Positions 8,557 through 18,335 of a DNA stretch of 35,767 nt are shown piece by piece; the first letter of the stretch is position 1; each line of letters begins with the position of its first letter. The notes below the pieces were generated by a model that saw only the letters and a list, made by a program, of their open reading frames with translations, did no database searches and had not been told where the DNA came from. Both the position numbers and the translations under genes were made by a program. Source of the DNA: Bryobacterales bacterium (GTDB taxonomy: Bacteria > Acidobacteriota > Terriglobia > Bryobacterales > Bryobacteraceae); the NCBI GenBank assembly GCA_030693045.1, contig JAUYBU010000398.1:1-35767 (forward strand), read 5' to 3'.

Positions 8557-9878
8557 GACCGGTATTACTTGTGTTCGTCGCGGCCGGCTTAGCGGTGGCC
8601 CAGCCGGCCGTGATGCGGCTGGGGTTGAAGGAAGCCGTCGATCTGGCGCTGGCGCCGGACGGCAACGCGCGCGCCCGCATCGCGGCCGAGATGGTGCGGC
8701 AGGCCCAGGCGCGCTCGGCGCAGGCCCGGGCAGCGCTGCTGCCGAATGTCGATGCCTCGATGGTCACGCAGAATCAAACTCGCAACCTGGCGGCCTTCGG
8801 CATCCAGATCCAATTGCCCATCCCGGGTTTTCATTTTCCCGAGCTGGTCGGCCCGTTCAGCACCCTGGACCTGCGCGCCTCGGCCACTCAGAGCGTTTTC
8901 GACATCAGCGCCATTCGCCGGTATCAGGCCTCGCGCGCCGGCCTGACCGCGGCCAGGGCGGAAAGTGACGCCGCGCGCAACCAGGTGACCGACGCCGTGG
9001 CGCGCGCCTACCTGGCGGCGCTGCGGGCGCGCGCGGCGCTGGAATCGGTGAAGGCCAATCTCACCGTGGCGGAGTCGCTGCTCAAGCTGGTGCGGTCGCA
9101 AAAGGCCGCGGGTACGGGCACCGGCATCGAGGTGACGCGCGCCGAGGTGCAGTTGGCCAACGAACGGCAACGGTTGCTGGTGACGGAAAATGAGGTCGCG
9201 CGCGCGGACCTGCAACTGCTGAGGCTGATCGGGTTGAACCTGGGCACGAAGATCGCGCTGACCGACACGCTGGGCTACGCGCCGATGGATCCGATTACCA
9301 TCGACGCCGCCCGGGAACTGGCCCGCCGGTCGCGTCCGGAGCTGAAGGCGCAGCAGGGGCGCGAAGAGTCGGCGCGGCTGAGCTATAGCGCGGCCAGGCT
9401 CGAACGCGTCCCGACGCTGGCGGCCTTCGGCGATTACGGGACCATCGGCGGCGGAATCGACCGCCTGCTGCCGACGCGCAGCTATGGCCTGGCGTTGCGC
9501 GTCCCGCTGTACGACGGCGGGCGGCGCGATGCGCGGCGCGCCGAGGCGGCCAGCACTTTGCGCCAGGAGCAGATCCGCACGAAGGATATGGAAGCGCAGG
9601 TCGAACTCGAAGCCCGCCTGGCGCTGGAGGCCATAGAATCGGCCGGCGGCCAGGTGCAGACCGCGGCCGAGGGCCTGAAGCTGGCCGAGAACGAGCTGGC
9701 GCAGGCGCGGCGGCGCTACGAGGCCGGCGTCACGACCAGCCTCGAGACCACCGACGCCCAGGCGCGGCTGGAGCGGGCGCGAGAGAACCGGATCGCGGCG
9801 CTGGTGTCCTACAACGCGGCGCAAATCGACTTGAACACGGCCCTGGGCCGGGCCCAGGAGTTCCAGGGCGGCCGGTAG
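8553..9878 (+). CDS. TolC family outer-membrane efflux protein
   Basis: Signal peptide MRPVLLVFVAAGLAVAQ; LKEAVDLAL..., long amphipathic helices, LGLNLGTKIALTD, RRYEAGVTTSLETTDAQARLERARENRIAALVSYNAAQIDLNTALG. ATGA overlap with the regulator stop. Confidence 0.9.
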   Translation: MRPVLLVFVAAGLAVAQPAVMRLGLKEAVDLALAPDGNARARIAAEMVRQAQARSAQARAALLPNVDASMVTQNQTRNLAAFGIQIQLPIPGFHFPELVGPFSTLDLRASATQSVFDISAIRRYQASRAGLTAARAESDAARNQVTDAVARAYLAALRARAALESVKANLTVAESLLKLVRSQKAAGTGTGIEVTRAEVQLANERQRLLVTENEVARADLQLLRLIGLNLGTKIALTDTLGYAPMDPITIDAARELARRSRPELKAQQGREESARLSYSAARLERVPTLAAFGDYGTIGGGIDRLLPTRSYGLALRVPLYDGGRRDARRAEAASTLRQEQIRTKDMEAQVELEARLALEAIESAGGQVQTAAEGLKLAENELAQARRRYEAGVTTSLETTDAQARLERARENRIAALVSYNAAQIDLNTALGRAQEFQGGR

Positions 9879-9896
9879 CCGCCAAAGGTGAGTCGC

Positions 9897-11078
9897 ATGA
9901 GAAAGAAAATCATCCCCGTGGTTCTGATTGTCGCGGCCGTGGTGGCGGCCGCCCTGTGGCGGTCCGGCGCTTTCCGCGGCGTTCCGACGGACCGCATCCT
10001 GCTATCCGGCAACATCGAACTCACCGAGGTCGACGTGGCCTTCAAGACGCCTGGCAAGATCGTCGATCTGCGCGCGGTGGAGGGCGACGCTGTGAAGAAG
10101 GGCCAGTTACTGGCGCGGATCGATCCGGATCAGTTGCAGAAGACGCGCGGCGCGAACGAGGCGGCGGTTACTGCCGCCAGCTCGGGACTGACGCAGCTTC
10201 GCACCGCGATCCTATACCAGAAGGAAGCCATCGGCGGCGATCTCGACTTGCGCCAGGCCGAGTTGCGGCAGGCCGAGGCGCGGCTGGGGGAGATGCTGGC
10301 CGGCAGCCGGCCGCAAGAGATCCAGCAGTCGCGCGCCATGGCCGCCGAGGCGCGCACGGCGCACGAGCAGGCGTCGCGGGATTGGGAGCGCGCGCAGACG
10401 CTGTATAAGAACGAGGACATCTCGACCGCGCAGCGCGACCAGTTTCGCGCGCGCTTCGACCAGACCGCGGCCGCGCTGCGCCAGGTGGAACAGCGGCTGG
10501 CGCTGGTGGTAGAAGGGCCGCGCAAAGAGGAAATCGAGATCGCCCGCGCGCAGGTGGATCGGGCCAAGGCGGCGCTGCGGCTTTCGCGCGCCGCGGGTCT
10601 GGACCTGCGGCGTCGCGAAGAGGAGGTCGAAGCGCGCCGCGCCGACGTCGACCGGGCGCGGGCGCAGTTGGCGGTTCTCGACTCGCAACTCGGCGACACC
10701 TCGGCCGTTTCGCCCATCGACGGCGTCGTGCTGGTGCGCTCGTCCGACCCGGGCGAAGTGGTCGCCGCCGGCGCCTCGGTGCTTAAACTCGGCGACATGG
10801 ACCGGCCGTGGTTGCGCGGCTACATCAGCGAGCGCGACCTGGGGCGCGTGAAACTGGGCCAGAAAGTTCGCCTGCGGACGGACTCCTATCCGGGCAAGGA
10901 CTACTGGGGCCGCGTCTCGTTCATCGCCTCCGAGGCGGAGTTCACGCCCAAGCAGATCCAGACGCCCGAAGAGCGCGTGAAGCTGGTCTATCGCATCAAG
11001 ATCGACGCCGACAACCTGCACCGCGAGCTGAAATCCAACATGCCGGTGGACGCCGAGATCCTCCTCGAGAGCAGGTGA
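9897..11078 (+). CDS. HlyD-type membrane fusion protein (YbhG-like)
   Basis: N-terminal TM; LSGNIELTEVDVAFKTPGKIVDLRAVEGDAVKKGQLLARID; coiled-coil; SPIDGVVLVRSSDPGEVVAAGASVLKLGDMDRPWLRGYI. Confidence 0.9.
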   Translation: MRKKIIPVVLIVAAVVAAALWRSGAFRGVPTDRILLSGNIELTEVDVAFKTPGKIVDLRAVEGDAVKKGQLLARIDPDQLQKTRGANEAAVTAASSGLTQLRTAILYQKEAIGGDLDLRQAELRQAEARLGEMLAGSRPQEIQQSRAMAAEARTAHEQASRDWERAQTLYKNEDISTAQRDQFRARFDQTAAALRQVEQRLALVVEGPRKEEIEIARAQVDRAKAALRLSRAAGLDLRRREEEVEARRADVDRARAQLAVLDSQLGDTSAVSPIDGVVLVRSSDPGEVVAAGASVLKLGDMDRPWLRGYISERDLGRVKLGQKVRLRTDSYPGKDYWGRVSFIASEAEFTPKQIQTPEERVKLVYRIKIDADNLHRELKSNMPVDAEILLESR

Positions 11079-11080
11079 CC

Positions 11081-11821
11081 ATGATCCGCGCCGAAAATCT
11101 CACGCGCCGCTTCGGCAACCTCGCAGCGGTCGAAGGTCTGAACCTGGAGATCGCGCGCGGCGAGGTATTCGGCCTGGTCGGCCCCGACGGCGCGGGCAAG
11201 ACCACCACGCTGCGCATGTTCACCGGACTGCTCGACCCGACCGAGGGCCGCGCCTGGGTGGCGGGCCACGACGTGGCGCTTGAGACGCAGGCCGTGAAAG
11301 ATCGCATGGGCTACATGGCGCAGCGCTTCGGCCTGTATGGCGACCTGACCGTGGAAGAGAACATGGTCTTCTACGCCGACCTGTTCGGCGTCACCGGCAG
11401 CGAGCGCGACCAATTGATGGCCCAGCTTCTTCGCATGACCCGCATGGAGCCGTTCCGCGGCCGGCCGGCGGCGAAACTGTCCGGCGGCATGAAGCAGAAA
11501 TTGGCGCTCATGTGTACGCTGCTCCATCATCCGGAGGTTCTGTTTCTCGACGAGCCGACCAACGGCGTGGACCCGGTTTCGCGCCGCGACTTCTGGGTGA
11601 TTCTCCACGATCTGGTCGCGCGCGGTCTCACCGTTTTCATCACCACCGCGTATCTGGACGAGGCCGAGCGCTGCGACCGGGTGGGATTGATGCACCGCGG
11701 ACGCCTGATCCGCTGCGACACGCCGGCCGCGCTCAAGCAGTTGGCCGGCGGAGATTCGCCCACGCTCGAAGAAGCGTTTATCGCCGAGATTCGCAAACAG
11801 GAGGCCGCCGCGCGTGTCTGA
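11081..11821 (+). CDS. ABC transporter ATP-binding protein (corresponds to the N-terminal half of YbhF)
   Basis: GLVGPDGAGKTTTLRMFTGLL (Walker A), LSGGMKQKLALMCTLLHHPEVLFLDEPTNGVDP. Confidence 0.92.
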   Translation: MIRAENLTRRFGNLAAVEGLNLEIARGEVFGLVGPDGAGKTTTLRMFTGLLDPTEGRAWVAGHDVALETQAVKDRMGYMAQRFGLYGDLTVEENMVFYADLFGVTGSERDQLMAQLLRMTRMEPFRGRPAAKLSGGMKQKLALMCTLLHHPEVLFLDEPTNGVDPVSRRDFWVILHDLVARGLTVFITTAYLDEAERCDRVGLMHRGRLIRCDTPAALKQLAGGDSPTLEEAFIAEIRKQEAAARV

Positions 11822-12554
11822 GCCAACTGTCGTTACCGACGGCCTGGTGAAGCGCTTCGGAGATTTCGTGGCGGTGGACCACGTGTCGCTCAAGGTCGCC
11901 GGCGGCGAGATCTTCGGTTTTCTGGGACCCAACGGGGCCGGGAAGTCCACCACCATCCGAATCCTTTGCGGACTGCTGGCGCCCACCGGGGGGCGCGCTA
12001 CGGTCAGCGGCTTTGATGTCGCGCGCGATCCGGAATCGGTGAAGAAGAACATCGGCTACATGTCGCAGAAGTTCTCGCTTTACGACGATCTGACGGTGGA
12101 GGAGAACATCGAGTTCTTCAGCGGCGTCTACGGCGTTCCTCGCGAGCGCCGCGCCGAGCGCCGCGACTACGCGCTGCGCATGGCGGGTCTGGAAGAGAAG
12201 CGCGAGAGCATGACGCGCCTGCTGGCCGGCGGCTGGAAACAGCGGCTGGCGCTGGGTTGCGCGATCCTTCACGAACCGCCGATCCTGTTTCTGGACGAGC
12301 CGACTTCGGGCGTCGACCCCATCGCGCGGCGCATGTTCTGGGACCTGATCTACCAGCTTTCCGCCCAGGGCCACACCGTCTTCGTGAGCACCCACTACAT
12401 GGACGAGGCCGAGTACTGCCATCGGCTGGCGCTAATGTACCGCGGCAAAGTGGTTGCCCTCGGTTCGCCCGCCGAACTCAAACAGTCCGCCGGCCTGGCG
12501 ACGATGGAGGAAGTTTTCGTGTCGGTCATCGAGCGGGAGGAGGCGCGGCAATGA
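11814..12554 (+). CDS. ABC transporter ATP-binding protein (corresponds to the C-terminal half of YbhF)
   Basis: GFLGPNGAGKSTTIRILCGLL, LAGGWKQRLALGCAILHEPPILFLDEPTSGVDP; overlaps the preceding gene. Confidence 0.92.
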   Translation: MSEPTVVTDGLVKRFGDFVAVDHVSLKVAGGEIFGFLGPNGAGKSTTIRILCGLLAPTGGRATVSGFDVARDPESVKKNIGYMSQKFSLYDDLTVEENIEFFSGVYGVPRERRAERRDYALRMAGLEEKRESMTRLLAGGWKQRLALGCAILHEPPILFLDEPTSGVDPIARRMFWDLIYQLSAQGHTVFVSTHYMDEAEYCHRLALMYRGKVVALGSPAELKQSAGLATMEEVFVSVIEREEARQ

Positions 12555-13687
12555 TCAGCTTCCGCCGCACGCGCGCCGTCGCCCGCAAGGAGTTTCTGCA
12601 CATTCTCCGCGACCGGCGCAGCCTGATCGCCGCGCTGGCGATGCCGCTGCTGCTGCTGATGCTGTTCGGCTACGCGCTGACGCTCGACGTCGACCGCATT
12701 CCGACCTACGTCTACGATCAGGATGGCAGTCCCGAAAGCCGCGACTTGATCGAGCGGTTCCGCGGCTCGCACTACTTCGACGTCCGCGCCCTGGCCGGCA
12801 GCCGCGCGGTAATCGAGCGGGCCATCGACCGTAACGAGGTTTTGCTGGGCGTGGTCATCGCACCCGATTTCGGCAAACACCTGGCGGCCGGGCAGGAAGC
12901 CGGCGTCCAGTTGCTGGTCGACGGCAGCGACTCGAACACGGCGTCGATCGCGCTCAACTACGCCGAAGCGCTGGCGCTGGCCTACTCGGGAGAACTGCGC
13001 TCGAGGGCCATGAACCGGCGCGGCGGCGGCGAACTCAAGGCCCCCGTCGAGCCGCGCGTCCGGGTCTGGTACAACAGCGAGCTCAAATCGCGCAACTTCA
13101 TCGTGCCCGGGCTGATCGCCGTGATCCTCATGATCATCGCGGCGTTGCTGACGTCGCTGACCATCGCGCGGGAATGGGAATCGGGCACCATGGAGCAGCT
13201 TCTTTCGACGCCCGTGCGCCCGGTCGAGCTGCTCTTCGGCAAGCTCTCGGCCCACTTCGCGCTGGGCATGCTGGACATGGCGATCGCGCTCGGCGCGGGC
13301 ATCGGGATCTTCGACGTTCCGATGCGCGGCAATGTGCTCATGCTATTTGCCGCCAGCGCCATCTTCCTGTTCGGCGGGCTGTGCTGGGGTGTTTTCCTGT
13401 CCGCCGTGGCGCGCACGCAATTGCTGGCTTACCAGGCGGCGGTCATCACTACCTTCCTCCCCGCCTTTCTGCTGTCGGGCTTTGTATTCGCCATCGAAAA
13501 CATGCCCTGGGTGGTGCAACTGGTGACCTACATCGTGCCGGCGCGATACTTTGTGACCATTCTGAAAGGCATCTTCCTCAAGGGCGTGGGGCTGCACGTT
13601 CTCTGGCCGGAGATGTTGTTCCTGGTGGCGTATGCCGTGGTGTTGTTTGTGATCGCCGCGAAAAAATTGCGGCAGAAGGTGGCGTAG
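12551..13687 (+). CDS. ABC-2 type permease (YbhS-like)
   Basis: MISFRRTRAVARKEFLHILRDRRSLIAALAMPLLLLMLFGYALTLDV...REWESGTMEQLLSTPVRPVELLFGK; ATGA overlap with the upstream ATPase. Confidence 0.9.
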   Translation: MISFRRTRAVARKEFLHILRDRRSLIAALAMPLLLLMLFGYALTLDVDRIPTYVYDQDGSPESRDLIERFRGSHYFDVRALAGSRAVIERAIDRNEVLLGVVIAPDFGKHLAAGQEAGVQLLVDGSDSNTASIALNYAEALALAYSGELRSRAMNRRGGGELKAPVEPRVRVWYNSELKSRNFIVPGLIAVILMIIAALLTSLTIAREWESGTMEQLLSTPVRPVELLFGKLSAHFALGMLDMAIALGAGIGIFDVPMRGNVLMLFAASAIFLFGGLCWGVFLSAVARTQLLAYQAAVITTFLPAFLLSGFVFAIENMPWVVQLVTYIVPARYFVTILKGIFLKGVGLHVLWPEMLFLVAYAVVLFVIAAKKLRQKVA

Positions 13688-13690
13688 GCG

Positions 13691-14848
13691 ATGTGGGAGA
13701 GAATCTGGGAGATCGTGCGGAAGGAGTTGCGGCAGACTCTGCGCGAGCCGCGCATGCGCGCGCTGCTGATCGGGCCGCCGCTCATTCAGTTGATCGTTTT
13801 CGGCTTCGCCGTGAACCTGGACGTCGAAAACAGCGCCATCGCCTGGATGGACCAGGACGCGACCCCGGCCAGCCGCGAGCTGCGGTCGCGCTTCACCGCC
13901 TCGCGTTATTTCCAGGTGGTCAAGGAGCCGGCCAGCGACCTGGAAACGCAGGAGGCGCTGGATCACGGGCGCGCGCAAGCCGTGGTCCGGATTCTGCCGG
14001 GCTTCGCGCGCGATATCGCCCGGGGCCGCGCGACATCCGTGCAGATCCTGATTGACGGCACCAACTCGAATACCGCTGCCATCGTCGCCGGCCAGGCCAG
14101 CGCGATCGTCAACGGTTACTCCGCCGACCTGCTGCGCGGCCGGATGCGCGAGAAACTCGTGGCCGCCACCACCGCCTCCGGCGGTCCGGTCACGTTCGCG
14201 ATTCCCACCGTCAACGTGCGCAGCCGCGTCTGGTTCAACCCGGAATTGAAGAGCCGCGTCTACTTCGTTCCCGGGGTGATCGTCAACATCATCATGCTGG
14301 TGACGGTGATGCTGACGGCCATGGCCATCGTGCGCGAAAAGGAAATCGGCACCATGGAGCAGTTGATGGTGACCCCCATACGCCCGTTCGAGCTGATCAT
14401 CGGCAAGACGCTGCCGTTCGCCGGCGTCGGCCTGATGAACATGCTCATGATCACCGTGGCGGCGCTCTTGGTTTTCAACGTTCCCCTCCGCGGGAGCGCA
14501 CCGGCGCTGCTGGTTTCGACCATCCTGTTCCTGATGACCACGCTAGGCACCGGGCTGTTCATCTCCACGATTTCGCAGACCCAGCAGCAGGCCATGATGT
14601 CGTCGTTCTTCTTCTTCCAGCCGGCCTTCATGCTGAACGGCTTCGCGTTTCCCATCCGCAACATGCCCGAGCCGGTGCAATGGCTGACCTGCTTGAACCC
14701 GGCGCGCTACTTCATGGACATCGTGCGCGGTGTCTTTTTGAAGGGGACCGGTTTCACGATCCTGTGGCCGCAGATGTTGGCGCTGGCGGCCCTCGGCGTG
14801 ACCATCCTGCTGCTGGCCGCGCTGCGCTTCCACAAGCGCCTGGATTGA
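13691..14848 (+). CDS. ABC-2 type permease (YbhR-like)
   Basis: EIVRKELRQTLREPRMRALLIGPPLIQLIVFGFAVNLDVENSAIAWMDQD...REKEIGTMEQLMVTPIRPFELIIGK. Confidence 0.9.
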   Translation: MWERIWEIVRKELRQTLREPRMRALLIGPPLIQLIVFGFAVNLDVENSAIAWMDQDATPASRELRSRFTASRYFQVVKEPASDLETQEALDHGRAQAVVRILPGFARDIARGRATSVQILIDGTNSNTAAIVAGQASAIVNGYSADLLRGRMREKLVAATTASGGPVTFAIPTVNVRSRVWFNPELKSRVYFVPGVIVNIIMLVTVMLTAMAIVREKEIGTMEQLMVTPIRPFELIIGKTLPFAGVGLMNMLMITVAALLVFNVPLRGSAPALLVSTILFLMTTLGTGLFISTISQTQQQAMMSSFFFFQPAFMLNGFAFPIRNMPEPVQWLTCLNPARYFMDIVRGVFLKGTGFTILWPQMLALAALGVTILLLAALRFHKRLD

Positions 14849-14857
14849 GGCGGGACG

Positions 14858-17800
14858 CTACCGCCGGCGTGTGGTTCCGGCCGCGGGGTCGCCTTCGGCC
14901 GGCTGGAAGGCGGTTTTGACGGTGTAGCGCCCGCTGGCCGGACGGGCGGAGGTGACGAAGATCACGAAACTTCCGGGCGTCACGCCCACGCTGAGGCGGG
15001 CGATGGCGTCCTCACCCGCGATGGCCGCTTCGGCCACCGGCTGGCCCTCGGCGTCGCGCAAGGAAACCACGGGAACGAACTCCGCCGAGGACAGCTCGAT
15101 CCGGAGCGTGCCGGCGGCGGTGACGGCGACCTGGTAGCGGTGAACGAACGCATCCGACGCGCTACCCGGCAGGAGGTCGCTCAGCGCGCAGTCTCCGGAC
15201 GCCAGCGTCCCCTCCACCGTCTCCTCCAGCCCGATCTCCCTAACCGGGCAGGAGAGCGGCGCCACGGTTTGGAAGCTGGTCTTCAGGTTGAACGCTCCGG
15301 TGGTCAGGCCCGACGAACGCGCGACCAGGATGTACTCTCCCGGGCTTACAGTTGCGTTGAGGAGGCTTCTGCCCGACACGCCGGCGGCGGCGCTGAAGGC
15401 GACGGAGCTGAAGTTCGACCGATACAAAGCGACCTGCGGCGTGAACGCGGAAGCGCTCATCTCGGCCCCCAGCGTTCCGCGCTCCCCGACCACCACCTTG
15501 TACTGCGCCGCGTAAGAATGGTCCGTGCTGTTCGGAACGATGTCCTTACCGCGGCAGCCGCCGTGGTCGAAGGTTCCGGCCGCCGTGTCGCCCAGCCCGA
15601 GCGCGCGCGCCGCGCAGTCGGGCGCCGGCGCGTCCTGAATCCGGCTGCGGAAGGTGAACGCTCCGGCGCCGGCTGAACTGGCGTAGACAATGTACGGGGC
15701 CGGGTCCACGGTTGCAACAATGCGCGCCACCGAACCGCGTTGAGTCTTATTCGAGGCGATCATTCTCGACTCGGCGTCGTTCAGCCCGAGGGCCGGATCG
15801 AGAGTCGGGGACTCCATCTCGAGCGTCAGAACGCTTCGCCGGGGCGCGGTGATGCGATATAGGCTCACCGACGACGCGTCGGAACTGGGCGCCACCAGGT
15901 CGAGCATGAGGCAGTTCATGTCGCTGAGGGAACCCTGTGCGGTGGCGCCCGGGGCGATGTCGACAACCGGACACCCGGCTCCAACCATGGCCCGGAACAG
16001 GCTTTTCAGCGTGTAAGTGCCGGTTTGCGCTCCCGCCGAACTGGCCCAGACCGTGTACTCGCCTGGATTGAGACTGACGTTCAACTTGGCGCTGCCGCGA
16101 GTGGAACCGGACGCGGAGGCCAACTGCGAGGACCGCGAGTCGTAAACCGTGATCCGGGGCGTGAAGTCCGAGGAGGCGAGGTCCAGCGACAGCACCCCGC
16201 GCTGCGGCAGGGTGACGCGATAGCGGTCGACGTAGGCGGTGTCCGAACTGGGCCGCACCAGGTCCACCATCCGGCAGTCCGAGGCGGAAAGCGTCCCAGC
16301 CGCGGAGCCGACCAGAGCCAGATCCGCCGCCGGACAGGCCGGAGCGGATGCCGGGCGGAAGGAGACCGTCAGGTTGTACGTCCCGGTCTTCGCATCGGCC
16401 GCCGAGGCATGGATGAAATACGTGCCGGGGTTCAGGCTGATCATGAGCCGGGCGCTCTTGCCGCCGCCGCTGTTGTTGTCGCTGCCGATGAGAGAGAGGT
16501 TCTTGTCGTAAAAGGAAACGAAGGCGTCGAGATCGGCCGAGACCATTTCGACGGTGAGGGCGCCGGCCTCGGCGAGGGTGATCCGATAGGAATCCAGAAG
16601 CGCCGTGCTGGAACTCGCCGGAAAGACGTCCAACTGGCGGCAGCCGGCCGCGCCGAGGCTGGCCGATACCGTGTCGTTCAAGGCCAAGTCCCGCACCGGG
16701 CAAGACCGCGGCACAAGATCCTGGATGGCAGTCGTCAGGATGTACGACCCAGTCCGTGCATAGGACTGGGTGGTTCCGAGGCCGCGCACCTCGATAGCAT
16801 AGACGCCCGGGCTGACTCCGGCCTCGATGCGCGCGCTGTTGGCGCCGCCCTTCGCCTGCCCGGTGGAAACAACCGCGCCGGCCGGGTTGAGCAGCCGCAA
16901 GGCAGCCTCGAGAGGGAACGTGGCTTTCAGTTCGAGCGTCAACAGGCCGCTCCGCTCCACTTTCAAGGTATAGTTTAACTGCGGCGAGTCGTCTACCGAC
17001 GGGATGGTCCGGTCCGCCACGCGACAGCCGGTCGCGAGCAGCTCGCCGCTCGCGGCCTGGCCCGGGATCAGGGCGCGCGCCGTGCAGTCGCGCGGCGCCT
17101 CGAAGGTCGCGCCCAGGCTATACTCTCCCACGTACTCGCCGTGGGCGCGGATGTAAATGTAGTAGTTGCCCGGCTCGACACTGGCGAGGATCTTCGCTGC
17201 CGGTTGGCCGCCCCAGTGCTGTTTTGAGGCAAGCTGACGCCCCTGCCGATCGAACAGCTCGAGATAGGCCACAAACCAGGTGGAACGCGAGCTGAGGGTG
17301 AACTCCATCACTCCGCGAGTGGTCGGCGAGACCATGAAGGAATCGGTCACCGAACGGTCCGTACTGCCGGTCACGATGTCCATATAGCGACAGCCCGTCG
17401 GATTCAGGACATAGTCGAGCGGGGGGACGTTGAAGCGCAAGGTACGAACACTGCACTGTCCCTGGTTGCTGGTTTCGAAGGTGGCCGTCAACGTAAAGGC
17501 GCCCGTCCCAAACGACGACTGGGCGCGGAGATCCAGAACGTAAGCGCCCGCAGCGAGGCTCACTGTGAGCGTCAGCTTGATGCCTTCGAACTCCTGTCTC
17601 ACGCCGGCGACCTCGCGGTTGGCGGAATCGTAGAGGCGGGCGGACACATAGCCCGAGTCGATGAGCGCCGACGTAACGTTCACGGTCACGGTTCCGCGTT
17701 CCTGGACGGTGATGCGGAAACGCTCGGCCCCGGCCGCGTTGGTGGAGAACATCTGTAGATCGAGTACGCGGCAGGCGGACTTGGAAAAGTCGCCACTTAC

Positions 17801-18274
17801 GGCGCCGCCGAACTTCAGGTCGGGAATGGGACATGCCCCGAGCGGTCCTAACTTCGCGGTGAGCCGGAACGCCCCGGTTGCCGAACCCCAGGATGTTGCC
17901 GCGATAATGTAAGTCCCGGCCGAGAGGCTCACGGAGCTTCTGGCGAAGTTGATGTGCGCGTAGTCGGCCTGATACATGATCCGGTTGCCCCGCGAGCCGA
18001 GTACGAAGAATGCCGGCGAATAAGACGACGAATAGAGTTCGACCGAGAGAACGCCGGGTTGCGTCAGCGTGAAACGGTACTGGCGGATCAGGGTATCGGG
18101 ACTTTCCGAGACCATGTCGCCGGTGGTGAAGCAGCCAGGCCGGGATAACTCGCCCTCCACGGTCTGCCCGGTCGCGGTGGGCTGGATGTCCACGACCGGA
18201 CAGTTGGTTCCGGACTGCGCTCCGGCCACGGAGGTAAGCGCAAGAAGGAGAACGATGAGGCGGAGACGGGTCAT
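14858..18274 (-). CDS. Large secreted protein made of nine PPC-like (pre-peptidase C-terminal-like) beta-sandwich repeats
   Basis: Signal peptide MTRLRLIVLLLALTSVAGAQ; repeated pattern C-P-x-x-D-L ... G-x-L-x(4)-C-R-x-x-D ... Y-R-(V/I)-T-L ... G-x-L-x-L-E ... PG-x-Y-x-(I/V)-x-A ... G-x-(Y/F)-x-L. No recognisable catalytic domain. Confidence 0.8.
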   Translation of the reverse strand: MTRLRLIVLLLALTSVAGAQSGTNCPVVDIQPTATGQTVEGELSRPGCFTTGDMVSESPDTLIRQYRFTLTQPGVLSVELYSSSYSPAFFVLGSRGNRIMYQADYAHINFARSSVSLSAGTYIIAATSWGSATGAFRLTAKLGPLGACPIPDLKFGGAVSGDFSKSACRVLDLQMFSTNAAGAERFRITVQERGTVTVNVTSALIDSGYVSARLYDSANREVAGVRQEFEGIKLTLTVSLAAGAYVLDLRAQSSFGTGAFTLTATFETSNQGQCSVRTLRFNVPPLDYVLNPTGCRYMDIVTGSTDRSVTDSFMVSPTTRGVMEFTLSSRSTWFVAYLELFDRQGRQLASKQHWGGQPAAKILASVEPGNYYIYIRAHGEYVGEYSLGATFEAPRDCTARALIPGQAASGELLATGCRVADRTIPSVDDSPQLNYTLKVERSGLLTLELKATFPLEAALRLLNPAGAVVSTGQAKGGANSARIEAGVSPGVYAIEVRGLGTTQSYARTGSYILTTAIQDLVPRSCPVRDLALNDTVSASLGAAGCRQLDVFPASSSTALLDSYRITLAEAGALTVEMVSADLDAFVSFYDKNLSLIGSDNNSGGGKSARLMISLNPGTYFIHASAADAKTGTYNLTVSFRPASAPACPAADLALVGSAAGTLSASDCRMVDLVRPSSDTAYVDRYRVTLPQRGVLSLDLASSDFTPRITVYDSRSSQLASASGSTRGSAKLNVSLNPGEYTVWASSAGAQTGTYTLKSLFRAMVGAGCPVVDIAPGATAQGSLSDMNCLMLDLVAPSSDASSVSLYRITAPRRSVLTLEMESPTLDPALGLNDAESRMIASNKTQRGSVARIVATVDPAPYIVYASSAGAGAFTFRSRIQDAPAPDCAARALGLGDTAAGTFDHGGCRGKDIVPNSTDHSYAAQYKVVVGERGTLGAEMSASAFTPQVALYRSNFSSVAFSAAAGVSGRSLLNATVSPGEYILVARSSGLTTGAFNLKTSFQTVAPLSCPVREIGLEETVEGTLASGDCALSDLLPGSASDAFVHRYQVAVTAAGTLRIELSSAEFVPVVSLRDAEGQPVAEAAIAGEDAIARLSVGVTPGSFVIFVTSARPASGRYTVKTAFQPAEGDPAAGTTRRR

Positions 18275-18335
18275 ATGCGCACGCTACGTTGGCATGAGTG
18301 TATCACAGCCGGTTTCGGCCCGCTACACCGCTGGC

